From positions 1 through 12,358 of the forward strand of contig JBLHTU010000113.1 of assembly GCA_047627515.1 (NCBI GenBank): DNA of 12,358 nt, given 5' to 3'. A model generated the notes under the pieces. That model did no database searches, was not told the DNA's origin, and saw only the letters and a program-made list of their open reading frames with translations. Source of the DNA: JAYPLE01 sp047627515. GTDB taxonomy: Bacteria; Bacteroidota; Bacteroidia; Cytophagales; Cyclobacteriaceae. Of the stretch, positions 1-5,969 are shown one piece after another. The stretch's first letter is position 1; each line of letters begins with the position of its first letter. A program made the translations under genes and the position numbers.

Positions 1-11
1 TGGATTCATAA

Positions 12-140
12 GATCGCCCAGTTGATAGCAGAAGAATCTTCCTTTTAGCCATAAGAGCAGCTCGCCTAGGTGGCCTAAAGGGAGTAATTAAGTTACTTGA
101 AGTTGAAGGTTACGCTGGCCGCCTAGTAATGTTTGATTGA
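12..140 (+). other. Possible 3' end of a decayed or truncated coding region
   Basis: One frame stays open from 12 to a TGA at 138-140 and reads like protein, including RAARLGGLKGVIKLLEVEG and ending GRLVMFD. It has no start codon until the ATG near its end, and the same frame has a stop at 9-11. A second frame is open from the window edge to the TAG at 46-48 (WIHKIAQLIAEESSF). Two short coding-like pieces in different frames could be a frameshifted gene tail that begins outside the window, or chance. I do not recognise a family. From 141 to 167 I see nothing. Confidence 0.2.
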
Positions 141-167
141 TCCCTCAACTCAGAGCTTAGGCATATT

Positions 168-737
168 TTATTTATCGTTGTCCCAAGGTCCAAAAATCCA
201 ATTGCCCCGGGCACCCGCATCATCAGACAAAAAGTATTCTTTTACAGCATCAGCAAACTCTTCTCTACTGATCACTTTGTCTCCATTGCGATCTAACTGC
301 TCAAATGCATGTTGTGAAAAAGATGGGTCTATTTCATAAATCTTGAACATTCTCACATACTCATCAATCGAGATGACTGCATCATTATTGATATCAAAAA
401 GATTAAAAATGTAGAATACAATTCGGGTGATGTAATGATCTATGGGAGGTGACGCATCAAGGTCGGAGATCAGGTTCTTCTCAATAAAGAGAACCCACTC
501 CTCTTTGGAAATTTCTAATTCAATGTGTTTTTCTAAATCTGTGAGGACCTGAATGAATATTCTGTATGACTGAACGATCGTATTGTCGTACTTCTTGTTA
601 AACTTATCAATTCCTGCATATTCACATATCTTAATGGCAACATCTTTAAAATCATTTGGTTGTAGAATACCGTTATGATTGGTGTCTAAGACATTGAAGA
701 AATGATGAATTTTCTTTTTTCTAATTTCTGTGATCAT
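168..737 (-). CDS. EF-hand calcium-binding protein, calerythrin-like
   Basis: A 189-residue soluble protein with the four-EF-hand layout of calerythrin and sarcoplasmic Ca-binding proteins. Three canonical 12-residue loops are visible: D18-D29 (DTNHNGILQPND), D115-E126 (DINNDAVISIDE) and D149-E160 (DRNGDKVISREE). A second hand around 69-80 is degenerate: it begins with Glu and lacks the loop Gly, so it probably does not bind. The tail GARGNWIFGP resembles the C-terminal end of known calerythrin-type proteins, where the family usually has about 175-190 residues. There is no signal peptide or membrane segment, so a cytoplasmic Ca2+ buffer or sensor is likely; the partner is unknown. It starts at ATG (735-737). 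The terminator upstream at 788-814 separates it from the sigma gene on the same strand, so it should have its own promoter; only a one-mismatch -7 box (TAGATTAG) was seen. Confidence 0.88.
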   Translation of the reverse strand: MITEIRKKKIHHFFNVLDTNHNGILQPNDFKDVAIKICEYAGIDKFNKKYDNTIVQSYRIFIQVLTDLEKHIELEISKEEWVLFIEKNLISDLDASPPIDHYITRIVFYIFNLFDINNDAVISIDEYVRMFKIYEIDPSFSQHAFEQLDRNGDKVISREEFADAVKEYFLSDDAGARGNWIFGPWDNDK

Positions 738-787
738 GATAATTAGCTACAATTGTGACTAATCTAGACAATAATTAAATCATAAAA

Positions 788-814
788 AAAGCCGAATCAA
801 TACGACTCGGCTTT
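788..814 (-). terminator. Intrinsic terminator of the ECF sigma gene
   Basis: AAAGCCGA (788-795) pairs with TCGGCTTT (807-814) around an 11-base loop; the loop-side bases can add two more pairs after one mismatch. Read on the minus strand, the stem is followed by seven T residues (plus-strand A run 784-790). It lies 24 bases past the sigma stop codon and upstream of the EF-hand gene. Confidence 0.85.
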
Positions 815-838
815 ACCCTATCACACTACCAACTTAAA

Positions 839-1369
839 TTAGTTCATACTGAATCTTGCGGCTTTTCTCTTCGTGAGGTTCACCATGTACTGCAAATCTT
901 TTCTTGCTACATGAATTCGATTTTTTATTGTTCCGAGCGGTAAATTCAAACGCTCACTTATTTCATTGTATTTAAAGCCACGGTAATGCATGATGAAGGG
1001 CTCTTTGAAGCGATCATCCAAGCGATCAATCATCGCCTGAAGTTCCTGCATAGTCATGTTGGTGTATGCCTCGTTGTAAACCGGCTCCCCTCCAGTATTT
1101 AATAAGTGAGCATCTTCAGTCGTATCGACAAAAGTCTTTTGTCTCATTATTTTTTGATACCTCGTGATGAAGGCGTTTTTCATGATGGTATACAACCAAG
1201 CAGAAAGATTGGTGCCTTCCTGAAATTTCGTGCGGTTACGATAGGCCTTGAACATCGTTTCCTGGAGCAGATCACTGGCATCATCATAATCTTTAGTCAA
1301 TTTCATCGCAAAGCCCATCAAAACTTTACTGTGAGAGGTGATAGCGGATCCGAATTCTACTTCTGACAT
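839..1369 (-). CDS. ECF-type RNA polymerase sigma factor
   Basis: A 176-residue sigma-70 family factor with only regions 2 and 4, the ECF layout. Region 2 spans about 12-80 and includes DASDLLQETMFKAY (core-binding and -10 part) and AWLYTIMKNAFI. Region 4 spans about 107-160, with a helix-turn-helix at YNEISERLNLPLGTIKNRIH (134-153). It would direct core polymerase to a dedicated promoter set. I chose the ATG at 1367-1369 because MSEVEF aligns with the usual N-terminus of this Bacteroidota group; an upstream in-frame TTG at 1390 would add seven residues. A perfect -7 box lies 34 bases upstream and a terminator follows directly, so it looks like a single-gene transcript. No anti-sigma gene is adjacent; the neighbours are an EF-hand protein and a GbsR-like regulator. 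Its targets cannot be inferred here. Confidence 0.93.
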   Translation of the reverse strand: MSEVEFGSAITSHSKVLMGFAMKLTKDYDDASDLLQETMFKAYRNRTKFQEGTNLSAWLYTIMKNAFITRYQKIMRQKTFVDTTEDAHLLNTGGEPVYNEAYTNMTMQELQAMIDRLDDRFKEPFIMHYRGFKYNEISERLNLPLGTIKNRIHVARKDLQYMVNLTKRKAARFSMN

Positions 1370-1402
1370 TTCTTTGTGGTTTAGATACAATCTATATACT
1401 CA

Positions 1403-1410
1403 CAAATCTA
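1403..1410 (-). promoter_or_regulatory. Candidate -7 promoter box of the sigma gene
   Basis: The minus strand reads TAGATTTG, a perfect match to the Bacteroidota TAnnTTTG element, placed to give a 5' leader of roughly 25-30 bases before the ATG at 1369. I found no clear TTG -33 element at the expected distance, so this rests on the -7 match and position. Confidence 0.5.
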
Positions 1411-1465
1411 ATTAATGTTTCATAACTTTCAGAAAGTATTGAAAGTTTATTTAAAAAAACCAGTA

Positions 1466-1963
1466 TCACACAGATAGCATGAACCTTAATAATCTATTCT
1501 GTTCGAGCTGAGACATCTTATCTAGCATTTGGTTAGCCATCTTGCTGAAACTCATCAAATCGTCAGTTACTTTTTTCAACTCGTTGACTTCTTCGCTGCC
1601 ATCATGTGCTAACGAATTGACCTGAGCTAGAATCTTCATGGCTGGCTCCAACTCTCTTTTCCGTCTTTCTTTGGCCACAATTCTTGCTAACTCCCAGATA
1701 TCCTTTTCTGGTGAGAAAAACTCTCTTCTTTCACCCGGAACAAGGTTTTTATAGATCACACCCCATTCCAACAAAGACCGTAGATTCATATTTGCATTGC
1801 CCCTAGAAATACTCAACTCGTCCATGACATTCTCAGTCGACAGCGGATCTGGCGAAATCAACAAGAGAATGTGAATCTGAGCCATCGTGCGGTTAATTCC
1901 CCAACTGCTACCTAGCGTTCCCCACGCTTGTATCAATGTTGCTTTTGCTTCTGCGTATTCCAT
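1466..1963 (-). CDS. GbsR/MarR-family winged-helix transcriptional regulator
   Basis: A 165-residue protein of the GbsR-like branch of MarR regulators (COG1510-type). After an N-terminal helix containing the segment WGTLGSSWGINRTMAQIH, the winged HTH runs about 40-85 (LSTENVMDELSISRGNANMN, then the EWGVI strand and the GERREFF wing). The rest, about 90-165, is helical and heptad-like, as expected for the dimer arm. In Bacillus, GbsR controls choline/glycine-betaine uptake, but this wider family regulates varied membrane-stress and transport genes, so the effector is unknown. It starts at ATG (1961-1963) and diverges from tpx across 322 bases. Its stop is 96 bases from the sigma gene, which has its own -7 box, so the two are probably not one operon. 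Such regulators often bind their own promoter; no clear operator was seen. Confidence 0.85.
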   Translation of the reverse strand: MEYAEAKATLIQAWGTLGSSWGINRTMAQIHILLLISPDPLSTENVMDELSISRGNANMNLRSLLEWGVIYKNLVPGERREFFSPEKDIWELARIVAKERRKRELEPAMKILAQVNSLAHDGSEEVNELKKVTDDLMSFSKMANQMLDKMSQLEQNRLLRFMLSV

Positions 1964-2285
1964 TTAACTTTTAATGATAGTTGAAAAAAGTATATCTAAG
2001 GACTTCCGACTTACTGGTAATTTTTTGGTTGTCATCGCCTTCAGATGCATGTGTATTGTTAACCATGAAGAAACAATATTTTTAATAAGCGATCAAATAG
2101 AGAAATGGTTACAAAAAAATAAAGTAGTTGATCTGGTATTCAAATTTCAAAGGTAAAAATCAAACGTATTTTTCATCTAGAACGAAGATATATTGATAAT
2201 GCACGAACAAACTTCATTACTTTTTCCTTGTTGATGCATCCGCAAAGGATCATTAAATTATTCACAGTCAAACAAAAACTAGTCG
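1964..2285. promoter_or_regulatory. Divergent intergenic region between the GbsR-like gene and tpx
   Basis: This 322-base AT-rich gap must contain the promoters of both neighbours. On the minus strand, TACGTTTG at 2161-2168 matches TAnnTTTG exactly but would give the regulator a leader of about 190 bases. On the plus strand I found only near matches, such as TACTTTTT near 2219. A 60-codon ATG reading frame at 1974-2156 lies inside; its translation shows no family features and it begins 10 bases from the divergent start, so I do not call it a gene. No hairpin terminator or riboswitch fold was recognised. Confidence 0.4.
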
Positions 2286-2786
2286 ATGGCAAACGTAACA
2301 CTAGGGGGAAACCCCTCTACAACTTCTGGAAACCTCCCAGCAATAGGGACTCAAGCTCCTGATTTTACGCTAGTAAAGTCCGATATGAGCGAAATCAAAC
2401 TTGCAGACTTTGCAGGTAAAAAATTAATTCTTAACATATTCCCAAGTGTAGACACGGGTGTCTGTGCTGCATCTGTTAGACACTTCAACAAAGATGTCTC
2501 TGAGTTAGATAATACAGCTGTCCTATGTGTTTCAGCAGATTTACCTTTTGCCCAAGCGAGATTTTGTGGCGCTGAAGGTATCGAAAACGTCGAAGTGGCT
2601 TCTTCATTTAGAGATGATGCAGCATTTGGAAAATCATATGGTTCATTGCTGATCGATGGAGGCTTTAAGGGCTTACACGCAAGAGCTGTTGTAGTTGTCG
2701 ATGCAAATGGAGTTGTCAGCTATACTGAACTGGTTCCAGAGATCGGTCAGGAACCCAACTACGAAGCGGCACTAGCTGCACTGTAG
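2286..2786 (+). CDS. tpx: Thiol peroxidase (atypical 2-Cys peroxiredoxin)
   Basis: A 166-residue Tpx that reduces H2O2 and organic, including lipid, hydroperoxides using thioredoxin. The thioredoxin fold carries the family signature FPSVDTGVCAASVRHFN. Thr57, Cys60 (peroxidatic) and Arg133 (in GLHARAVVV) form the active site, and Cys94 (in ARFCGAEG) is the resolving cysteine, matching the Cys61/Cys95 spacing of E. coli Tpx. A third cysteine, Cys81, lies in the strand VLCVSAD. Length is standard and no signal peptide is present, so it is cytoplasmic here. It starts at ATG (2286). It is a single-gene transcript bounded by the divergent regulator gap and a strong terminator. Whether the GbsR-like neighbour controls it is open. 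Confidence 0.97.
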   Translation: MANVTLGGNPSTTSGNLPAIGTQAPDFTLVKSDMSEIKLADFAGKKLILNIFPSVDTGVCAASVRHFNKDVSELDNTAVLCVSADLPFAQARFCGAEGIENVEVASSFRDDAAFGKSYGSLLIDGGFKGLHARAVVVVDANGVVSYTELVPEIGQEPNYEAALAAL

Positions 2787-2796
2787 TAAACATATT

Positions 2797-2846
2797 ACTC
2801 AAACTTTCTCGCTGATTATGCAGCATGGAAGGTTTGAGTTTTTTTT
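2797..2846 (+). terminator. Intrinsic terminator of tpx
   Basis: ACTCAAACTTTC (2797-2808) pairs with GAAGGTTTGAGT (2828-2839), with one G-T wobble. The loop can fold further as GCTG (2811-2814) with CAGC (2821-2824). Eight T residues (2839-2846) follow. The minus-strand side has no U tract, so it mainly stops plus-strand transcription before the convergent channel gene. Confidence 0.9.
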
Positions 2847-2848
2847 AG

Positions 2849-3895
2849 TCAGTCTTCCTTTTTATCCACCAGCTCAACTCTACTTTTTGGTAAGCATTCA
2901 GGATAGTTCTTTTGCAGAAATGTGATCAACTGTTCACGCACAAGCACCCTTAAATCCCAAGCTGTCGGTGAGTCTTTGGCGCTCATCAGTGCCCGGATCT
3001 CCATTGCCTTCTCGGTGGCATTTGTTACCTGAAGCACATTTACTTTACCATCCCAATATTCACTCTTTTCCAAAATACTTGTCAGCGCCTCTCGCAGTTT
3101 ATCTACAGGTACCATGTAGTCAGTGTAAATAAAAACCGTTCCAAGGAGTTCAGCATTCTGTCTCGTCCAGTTTTGAAAAGGTTTTTCTATGAAATAATTG
3201 GACGGTACTACTAAGCGCCTCTGATCCCATATTTGTATCACGACGTAGGTAAGAGTGATCTCCTCCACTCGCCCCCATTCGTTTTCAACGATCACGACAT
3301 CATCTAATCGAATAGGCTGGCTAATTGCAATCTGAAAACCTGCCAATAAATTCGCCAAAAGTTTTTGCGCTGCGACGCCTATGATCAGTCCAGCAATACC
3401 TGCAGAGGCGATGATACTCGCTCCTATCTGCCGAATACTATCAAAGGTCATCAGGCCAAAAGCAAAAGCTAGGATGACGATTAGCACGACAAATATTCGC
3501 TCGAATACCTGTAGCTGAGTGGTTACTTTTCTAGCCTTGAGGTTATCTGCTACATTGACGTCATATTGTCTCAGTAATACGGCTCTGGCACCCTTGATCA
3601 AGACAATCAAGACCCAAGCTAACGCTGTAATCTGCATTAAACGACTTAAGTGCTCCCAGCCAGGCAAATTAAGTTCAGGTCTTAAAAGTGGGTGAACCTG
3701 AAGCCCAATAACCAAGATAACAAACAACAATGGTTTCTTTAACCTGCTGATATCCTCCTTTTCTAGCAAGTAATGCCTACCCAATATTTTGGCCAATATC
3801 CAATAAGCAACTCGACCAATAATATAGCTTCCTACAACGATGAGCATCACTGCTCCCACATCTAACAGGTAACTCGGCACATCTGCTATTTCCAT
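2849..3895 (-). CDS. MscS-family small-conductance mechanosensitive ion channel
   Basis: A 348-residue inner-membrane channel that would release solutes on hypo-osmotic shock. Hydrophobic helices lie at roughly 10-37, 54-68, 84-104 and 131-150, followed by the pore-lining helix about 158-193, which has the Gly/Ala-rich MscS pattern (SIIASAGIAGLIIGVAAQKL) and NLLAGFQIAISQPIRLDD. The cytoplasmic beta domain follows, with VPSNYF at about 230-235, then an alpha/beta C-terminal domain. It has two more membrane helices than E. coli MscS (three helices, 286 residues). I chose the ATG at 3893-3895; a GTG three codons upstream (3902-3904) is an equally possible start. The phosphotransferase gene ends 58 bases upstream on the same strand with no terminator between, so they may be co-transcribed, though the functions do not obviously match. 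Confidence 0.93.
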   Translation of the reverse strand: MEIADVPSYLLDVGAVMLIVVGSYIIGRVAYWILAKILGRHYLLEKEDISRLKKPLLFVILVIGLQVHPLLRPELNLPGWEHLSRLMQITALAWVLIVLIKGARAVLLRQYDVNVADNLKARKVTTQLQVFERIFVVLIVILAFAFGLMTFDSIRQIGASIIASAGIAGLIIGVAAQKLLANLLAGFQIAISQPIRLDDVVIVENEWGRVEEITLTYVVIQIWDQRRLVVPSNYFIEKPFQNWTRQNAELLGTVFIYTDYMVPVDKLREALTSILEKSEYWDGKVNVLQVTNATEKAMEIRALMSAKDSPTAWDLRVLVREQLITFLQKNYPECLPKSRVELVDKKED

Positions 3896-3953
3896 CTTTT
3901 CCACATAATATACTTATTCTAAAAGACCCAAGAGATCTCGTGACTAAATGTGA

Positions 3954-5000
3954 TCAAGTTCTATCGGCAAATAGCTGTGCTAGCTTTATTTGATTGCGAG
4001 CTCGGTCCAGGTTATGCCCGGTCCTTGCCGTATGAAAATACACATCACCTTGAAAGTAGTCTGTAAGAAATCGGACGCCCATAATCAGCGACATATACAC
4101 TGGAGATAAGCGCAGCCATTTTCGCTCACCCTCTTCCAACCACCCCGCCTCTATCTGATAGGCATCGATAAAAATATCAGCAGCCTCCTCATCGATGATT
4201 AGTTGATCTACTAACGGAGCATCTTCCGGCAGGTTGGAGCAGATGGTTCTTAAGGCATCACCTACATCATATACTACGGAGCCTGGCATCACAGTGTCCA
4301 GATCTACTACACATCTAGCCTCCTGACTTTCGTCAAAAAGAAGGTTATTGATCTTAGTGTCATTGTGAACCATCCTTACTGGTAGTTCTCCCGACTGCAA
4401 AGCAACCGTAAGCGGTGAGATAATCACAATCAACTCATCAATTGCCATTATTTCTAATGAAAGAGTAGTTGCTAATTCAGGATTTTTCCACTTTGCATCC
4501 TGTAATTGCATGAGCCGATAGCTAATGTCATGAAACTGCATAATGGGTTCAAAAGCTGACTGAAGATCTAGATTTGTCAAGCCTCCCACAAAACTTGCAT
4601 ACGCTTTGGCAGCTGACCGTAACATTTGACGACTAAGTAGCCGCTCAAACCCCTTCAAATGATCTTTGAAACGAAAAATTCGCCAGTACTGGCCTTGCCA
4701 CTCTAGGAATGGAACGCCGTCATTGGTAAGTAATAAATCAAGTGTTTCGTAATGCCCTTCACCATAATAATCAGATAAAGTAGCCGTCACCTTTTGCATT
4801 TGAGCCATTAGGGGATACACATCCGGAAAGACCAAGTCATTGATCTGCTGGACGAAATAACTACCCCTTTCTAAGTCAAATCGATAAGAGCGATGAATAT
4901 GACCTTGATTTATCTGTTGCATCATTGATGACCCCTTATTAGTCTGCAGCACTTCCTTCAGCTTACCATACACATTCTCATCCGTATTTTGATCTTGCAT
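3954..5000 (-). CDS. APH-family phosphotransferase, N-acetylhexosamine 1-kinase-like
   Basis: A 348-residue member of the aminoglycoside-phosphotransferase/choline-kinase fold. The catalytic loop is MVHNDTKINNLLFD (H212, D214, N219 of the HxDxxxxN motif) and the metal-binding segment is VVDLDTVMPG (D233, D235). The nucleotide-binding N-lobe begins around GHIHRSYRF (33-41). The pairing of HNDTKINN with DLDTVMPG is typical of the NahK-like branch, which phosphorylates the anomeric carbon of GlcNAc/GalNAc or related sugars; it is not typical of antibiotic resistance enzymes. A nucleotidyltransferase of the type often found beside such kinases lies at 9711-10604, supporting a sugar-salvage role. 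Substrate identity is inference. The start is ATG (4998-5000). Upstream, TATTTTTG (5005-5012, minus) matches a -7 box but is so close that the transcript would be almost leaderless. Confidence 0.85.
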   Translation of the reverse strand: MQDQNTDENVYGKLKEVLQTNKGSSMMQQINQGHIHRSYRFDLERGSYFVQQINDLVFPDVYPLMAQMQKVTATLSDYYGEGHYETLDLLLTNDGVPFLEWQGQYWRIFRFKDHLKGFERLLSRQMLRSAAKAYASFVGGLTNLDLQSAFEPIMQFHDISYRLMQLQDAKWKNPELATTLSLEIMAIDELIVIISPLTVALQSGELPVRMVHNDTKINNLLFDESQEARCVVDLDTVMPGSVVYDVGDALRTICSNLPEDAPLVDQLIIDEEAADIFIDAYQIEAGWLEEGERKWLRLSPVYMSLIMGVRFLTDYFQGDVYFHTARTGHNLDRARNQIKLAQLFADRT

Positions 5001-5004
5001 GGCT

Positions 5005-5018
5005 CAAAAATAGATAAT
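5005..5018. promoter_or_regulatory. Half-copy of the PadR-locus repeat next to the kinase start
   Basis: CAAAAATAGATAAT shares the 12-base string CTCAAAAATAGA (5003-5014) exactly with the repeat unit at 5558-5581. Its right half AGATAAT is the reverse complement of ATTATCT, the left half of the upstream repeats. On the minus strand it also contains TATTTTTG, a perfect TAnnTTTG box. It is flanked by a 9-base direct repeat, TGCATGGCT, at 4996-5004 and 5020-5028. It could be an operator half-site, a promoter, or both. Confidence 0.35.
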
Positions 5019-5054
5019 GTGCATGGCTGGACGATATTTTCTAAACGACTTATA

Positions 5055-5440
5055 TCACAGATAGTCATCTTTAAGCGCAATCACATGGTCTTGCTTTGCA
5101 GAACTTGCAGATTAAGAGATACGACCAAGATCGTGAGGCTACCTAACGTAGCCACGATAATCACAAAAGGCTTGAGATCATTGCAATAGGCAAATTCTGA
5201 GAGCCACAAGTTCGAACAGTAGTAAATAATTGGCATCGGAAGGATAGTAGCGATGAACATCAAATGGACAAATTCATGAGTAAGAAAAGGTCAAAATCTA
5301 CAAGATAGAGGCACCGAAGACCTTTCGAATTCCAACATCGTTTTGACGAAAAATGATAGACAGGAGACCAACCCAATGAGACCCTTCACAGATAAGATGA
5401 CAGTCAAGGAAAACATGATCGCTTCTTGCTCGCTGTTCAT
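5055..5440 (-). pseudogene. Decayed C-terminal remnant of an FtsX-family ABC transporter permease
   Basis: Four minus-strand segments in alternating frames give, in order, the C-terminal transmembrane region of a MacB/FtsX-type permease. Segment 5440 to about 5342 reads EQEAIMFSLTVILSVKGLIG and LVSCLSFFVKT (sixth-helix motif ...CLGLLGLVSF in intact proteins). Segment 5339 to about 5290 reads DVGIRKVFGAS, the family's EIGIRKVLGAS motif, then a TAG stop at 5298-5300. Segment about 5283-5090 reads LTHEFVHLMFIATILPMPI and NLWLSEFAYCNDLKPFV. Segment about 5100-5055 reads SAKQDHVIALKDDYL, matching the ANPVxxLKxE end. At least three frameshifts and one nonsense codon are needed, and roughly the N-terminal five-sixths of the gene is absent. 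It is not a copy of the intact permease at 5966-8587: the last loop differs. It is confidently a permease remnant; its exact upstream edge is uncertain. Confidence 0.85.
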
Positions 5441-5557
5441 TCAAAGCATCTTGCCCTTTTTAAAATGACTAACCCTATCTTTTCTATTTTGAAAAATGGG
5501 CATATTCAACTGAAAGATATTGCTTACTCTGCAGACAGTAAAAAGGTTAATAATTTA

Positions 5558-5581
5558 ATTATCTCAAAAATAGAAACATAT
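5558..5581. repeat. 24 bp repeat, copy 1, upstream of padR (candidate PadR operator)
   Basis: It starts ATTATCTCAAAAATAGAAAC and continues ATAT. It matches copy 2 at 5604-5627 in 23 of 24 positions (C5565 versus T5611), with a 46 bp offset. Its left half ATTATCT and centre show partial dyad symmetry with TAGA. The 88-19 bp position upstream of the padR ATG suits an autoregulatory operator. PadR proteins are known to repress their own operons; binding here is inference. Confidence 0.5.
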
Positions 5582-5599
5582 TAAAACGATTACCGTTCT

Positions 5600-5629
5600 G
5601 TATATTATCTTAAAAATAGAAACATATAC
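5600..5629. promoter_or_regulatory. 24 bp repeat, copy 2, framed by GTATAT...ATATAC (candidate PadR operator)
   Basis: The repeat proper is 5604-5627. This copy is additionally framed by an inverted repeat, GTATAT (5600-5605) and ATATAC (5624-5629), with 18 bases between. It ends 17 bases before the padR start codon, so bound protein would block initiation. TACTTTTT at 5627-5634 is a one-mismatch -7 box overlapping the repeat's edge, though it leaves a very short leader. Confidence 0.5.
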
Positions 5630-5645
5630 TTTTTACCAATAGGCA

Positions 5646-5969
5646 ATGAAAGGATACCTCGGAGAATTTGAAGAACTGGTTTTACTCACAATCGCCAATC
5701 TTGGTAAAGAAGCTTATGGACTGGCCCTGCTCCGAGACATCAACGAAAGAGCAAAAAGGAATCTAAGTATAGGTGCGATGCACTCAACGCTCACACGGCT
5801 GGAAGAAAAAGGTCACATCACTTCTTATCTCGGAGAGCCGACCCATGAGAGGGGTGGCAGAAGGAAAAGGTTTTTCGAACTAACTGCAAATGCGATCACT
5901 GCTCTAAATGACATGAAATCCCTCAGAGATGAACTCTGGGCAAACACTAAAGTCAGTCTATCGCTGTGA
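5646..5969 (+). CDS. PadR-family transcriptional regulator
   Basis: A 107-residue single-domain PadR repressor. The winged helix covers about 5-85: EFEELVLLTIANLGKEAYGL (7-26), recognition helix around SIGAMHSTLTRLEEKG (41-56), then a basic wing ERGGRRKRFFELT (68-80), the standard PadR hallmark. A short C-terminal helix (88-105) is of the minimal PadR-s2 type used for dimerisation. It is the first gene of an operon: its stop TGA overlaps the GTG start of the permease. In Cytophagales this pairing with FtsX-type permeases is common, and the regulator presumably represses its own operon until a ligand or envelope signal releases it. Two 24 bp repeats upstream are candidate operators. The ligand is unknown. 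Confidence 0.93.
   Translation: MKGYLGEFEELVLLTIANLGKEAYGLALLRDINERAKRNLSIGAMHSTLTRLEEKGHITSYLGEPTHERGGRRKRFFELTANAITALNDMKSLRDELWANTKVSLSL

Noticed and set aside
1106..1366. 86-codon plus-strand frame opposite the sigma factor
   Set aside because: Antisense shadow of a well-supported gene; its translation shows no family features.
1974..2156. 60-codon ATG reading frame between the GbsR-like gene and tpx
   Set aside because: No recognisable domain or family pattern, and it begins only 10 bases from the divergent GbsR-like start, inside what must be its promoter region. A small real gene cannot be excluded without homologues.
3954..5000. Aminoglycoside resistance kinase
   Set aside because: The fold is shared, but the HNDTKINN and DLDTVMPG motifs and the separate nucleotidyltransferase fit the sugar-kinase branch better; no mobile-element context.
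5081..5263. 60-codon open frame read as a stand-alone small membrane protein
   Set aside because: It is the middle segment of the FtsX-permease remnant; flanking motifs continue in other frames on both sides, and its ATG is an internal Met.
5005..5627. CRISPR-like or mobile-element repeat array
   Set aside because: Only two full copies with unequal spacing and one half-copy; no terminal inverted repeats, transposase or cas genes.
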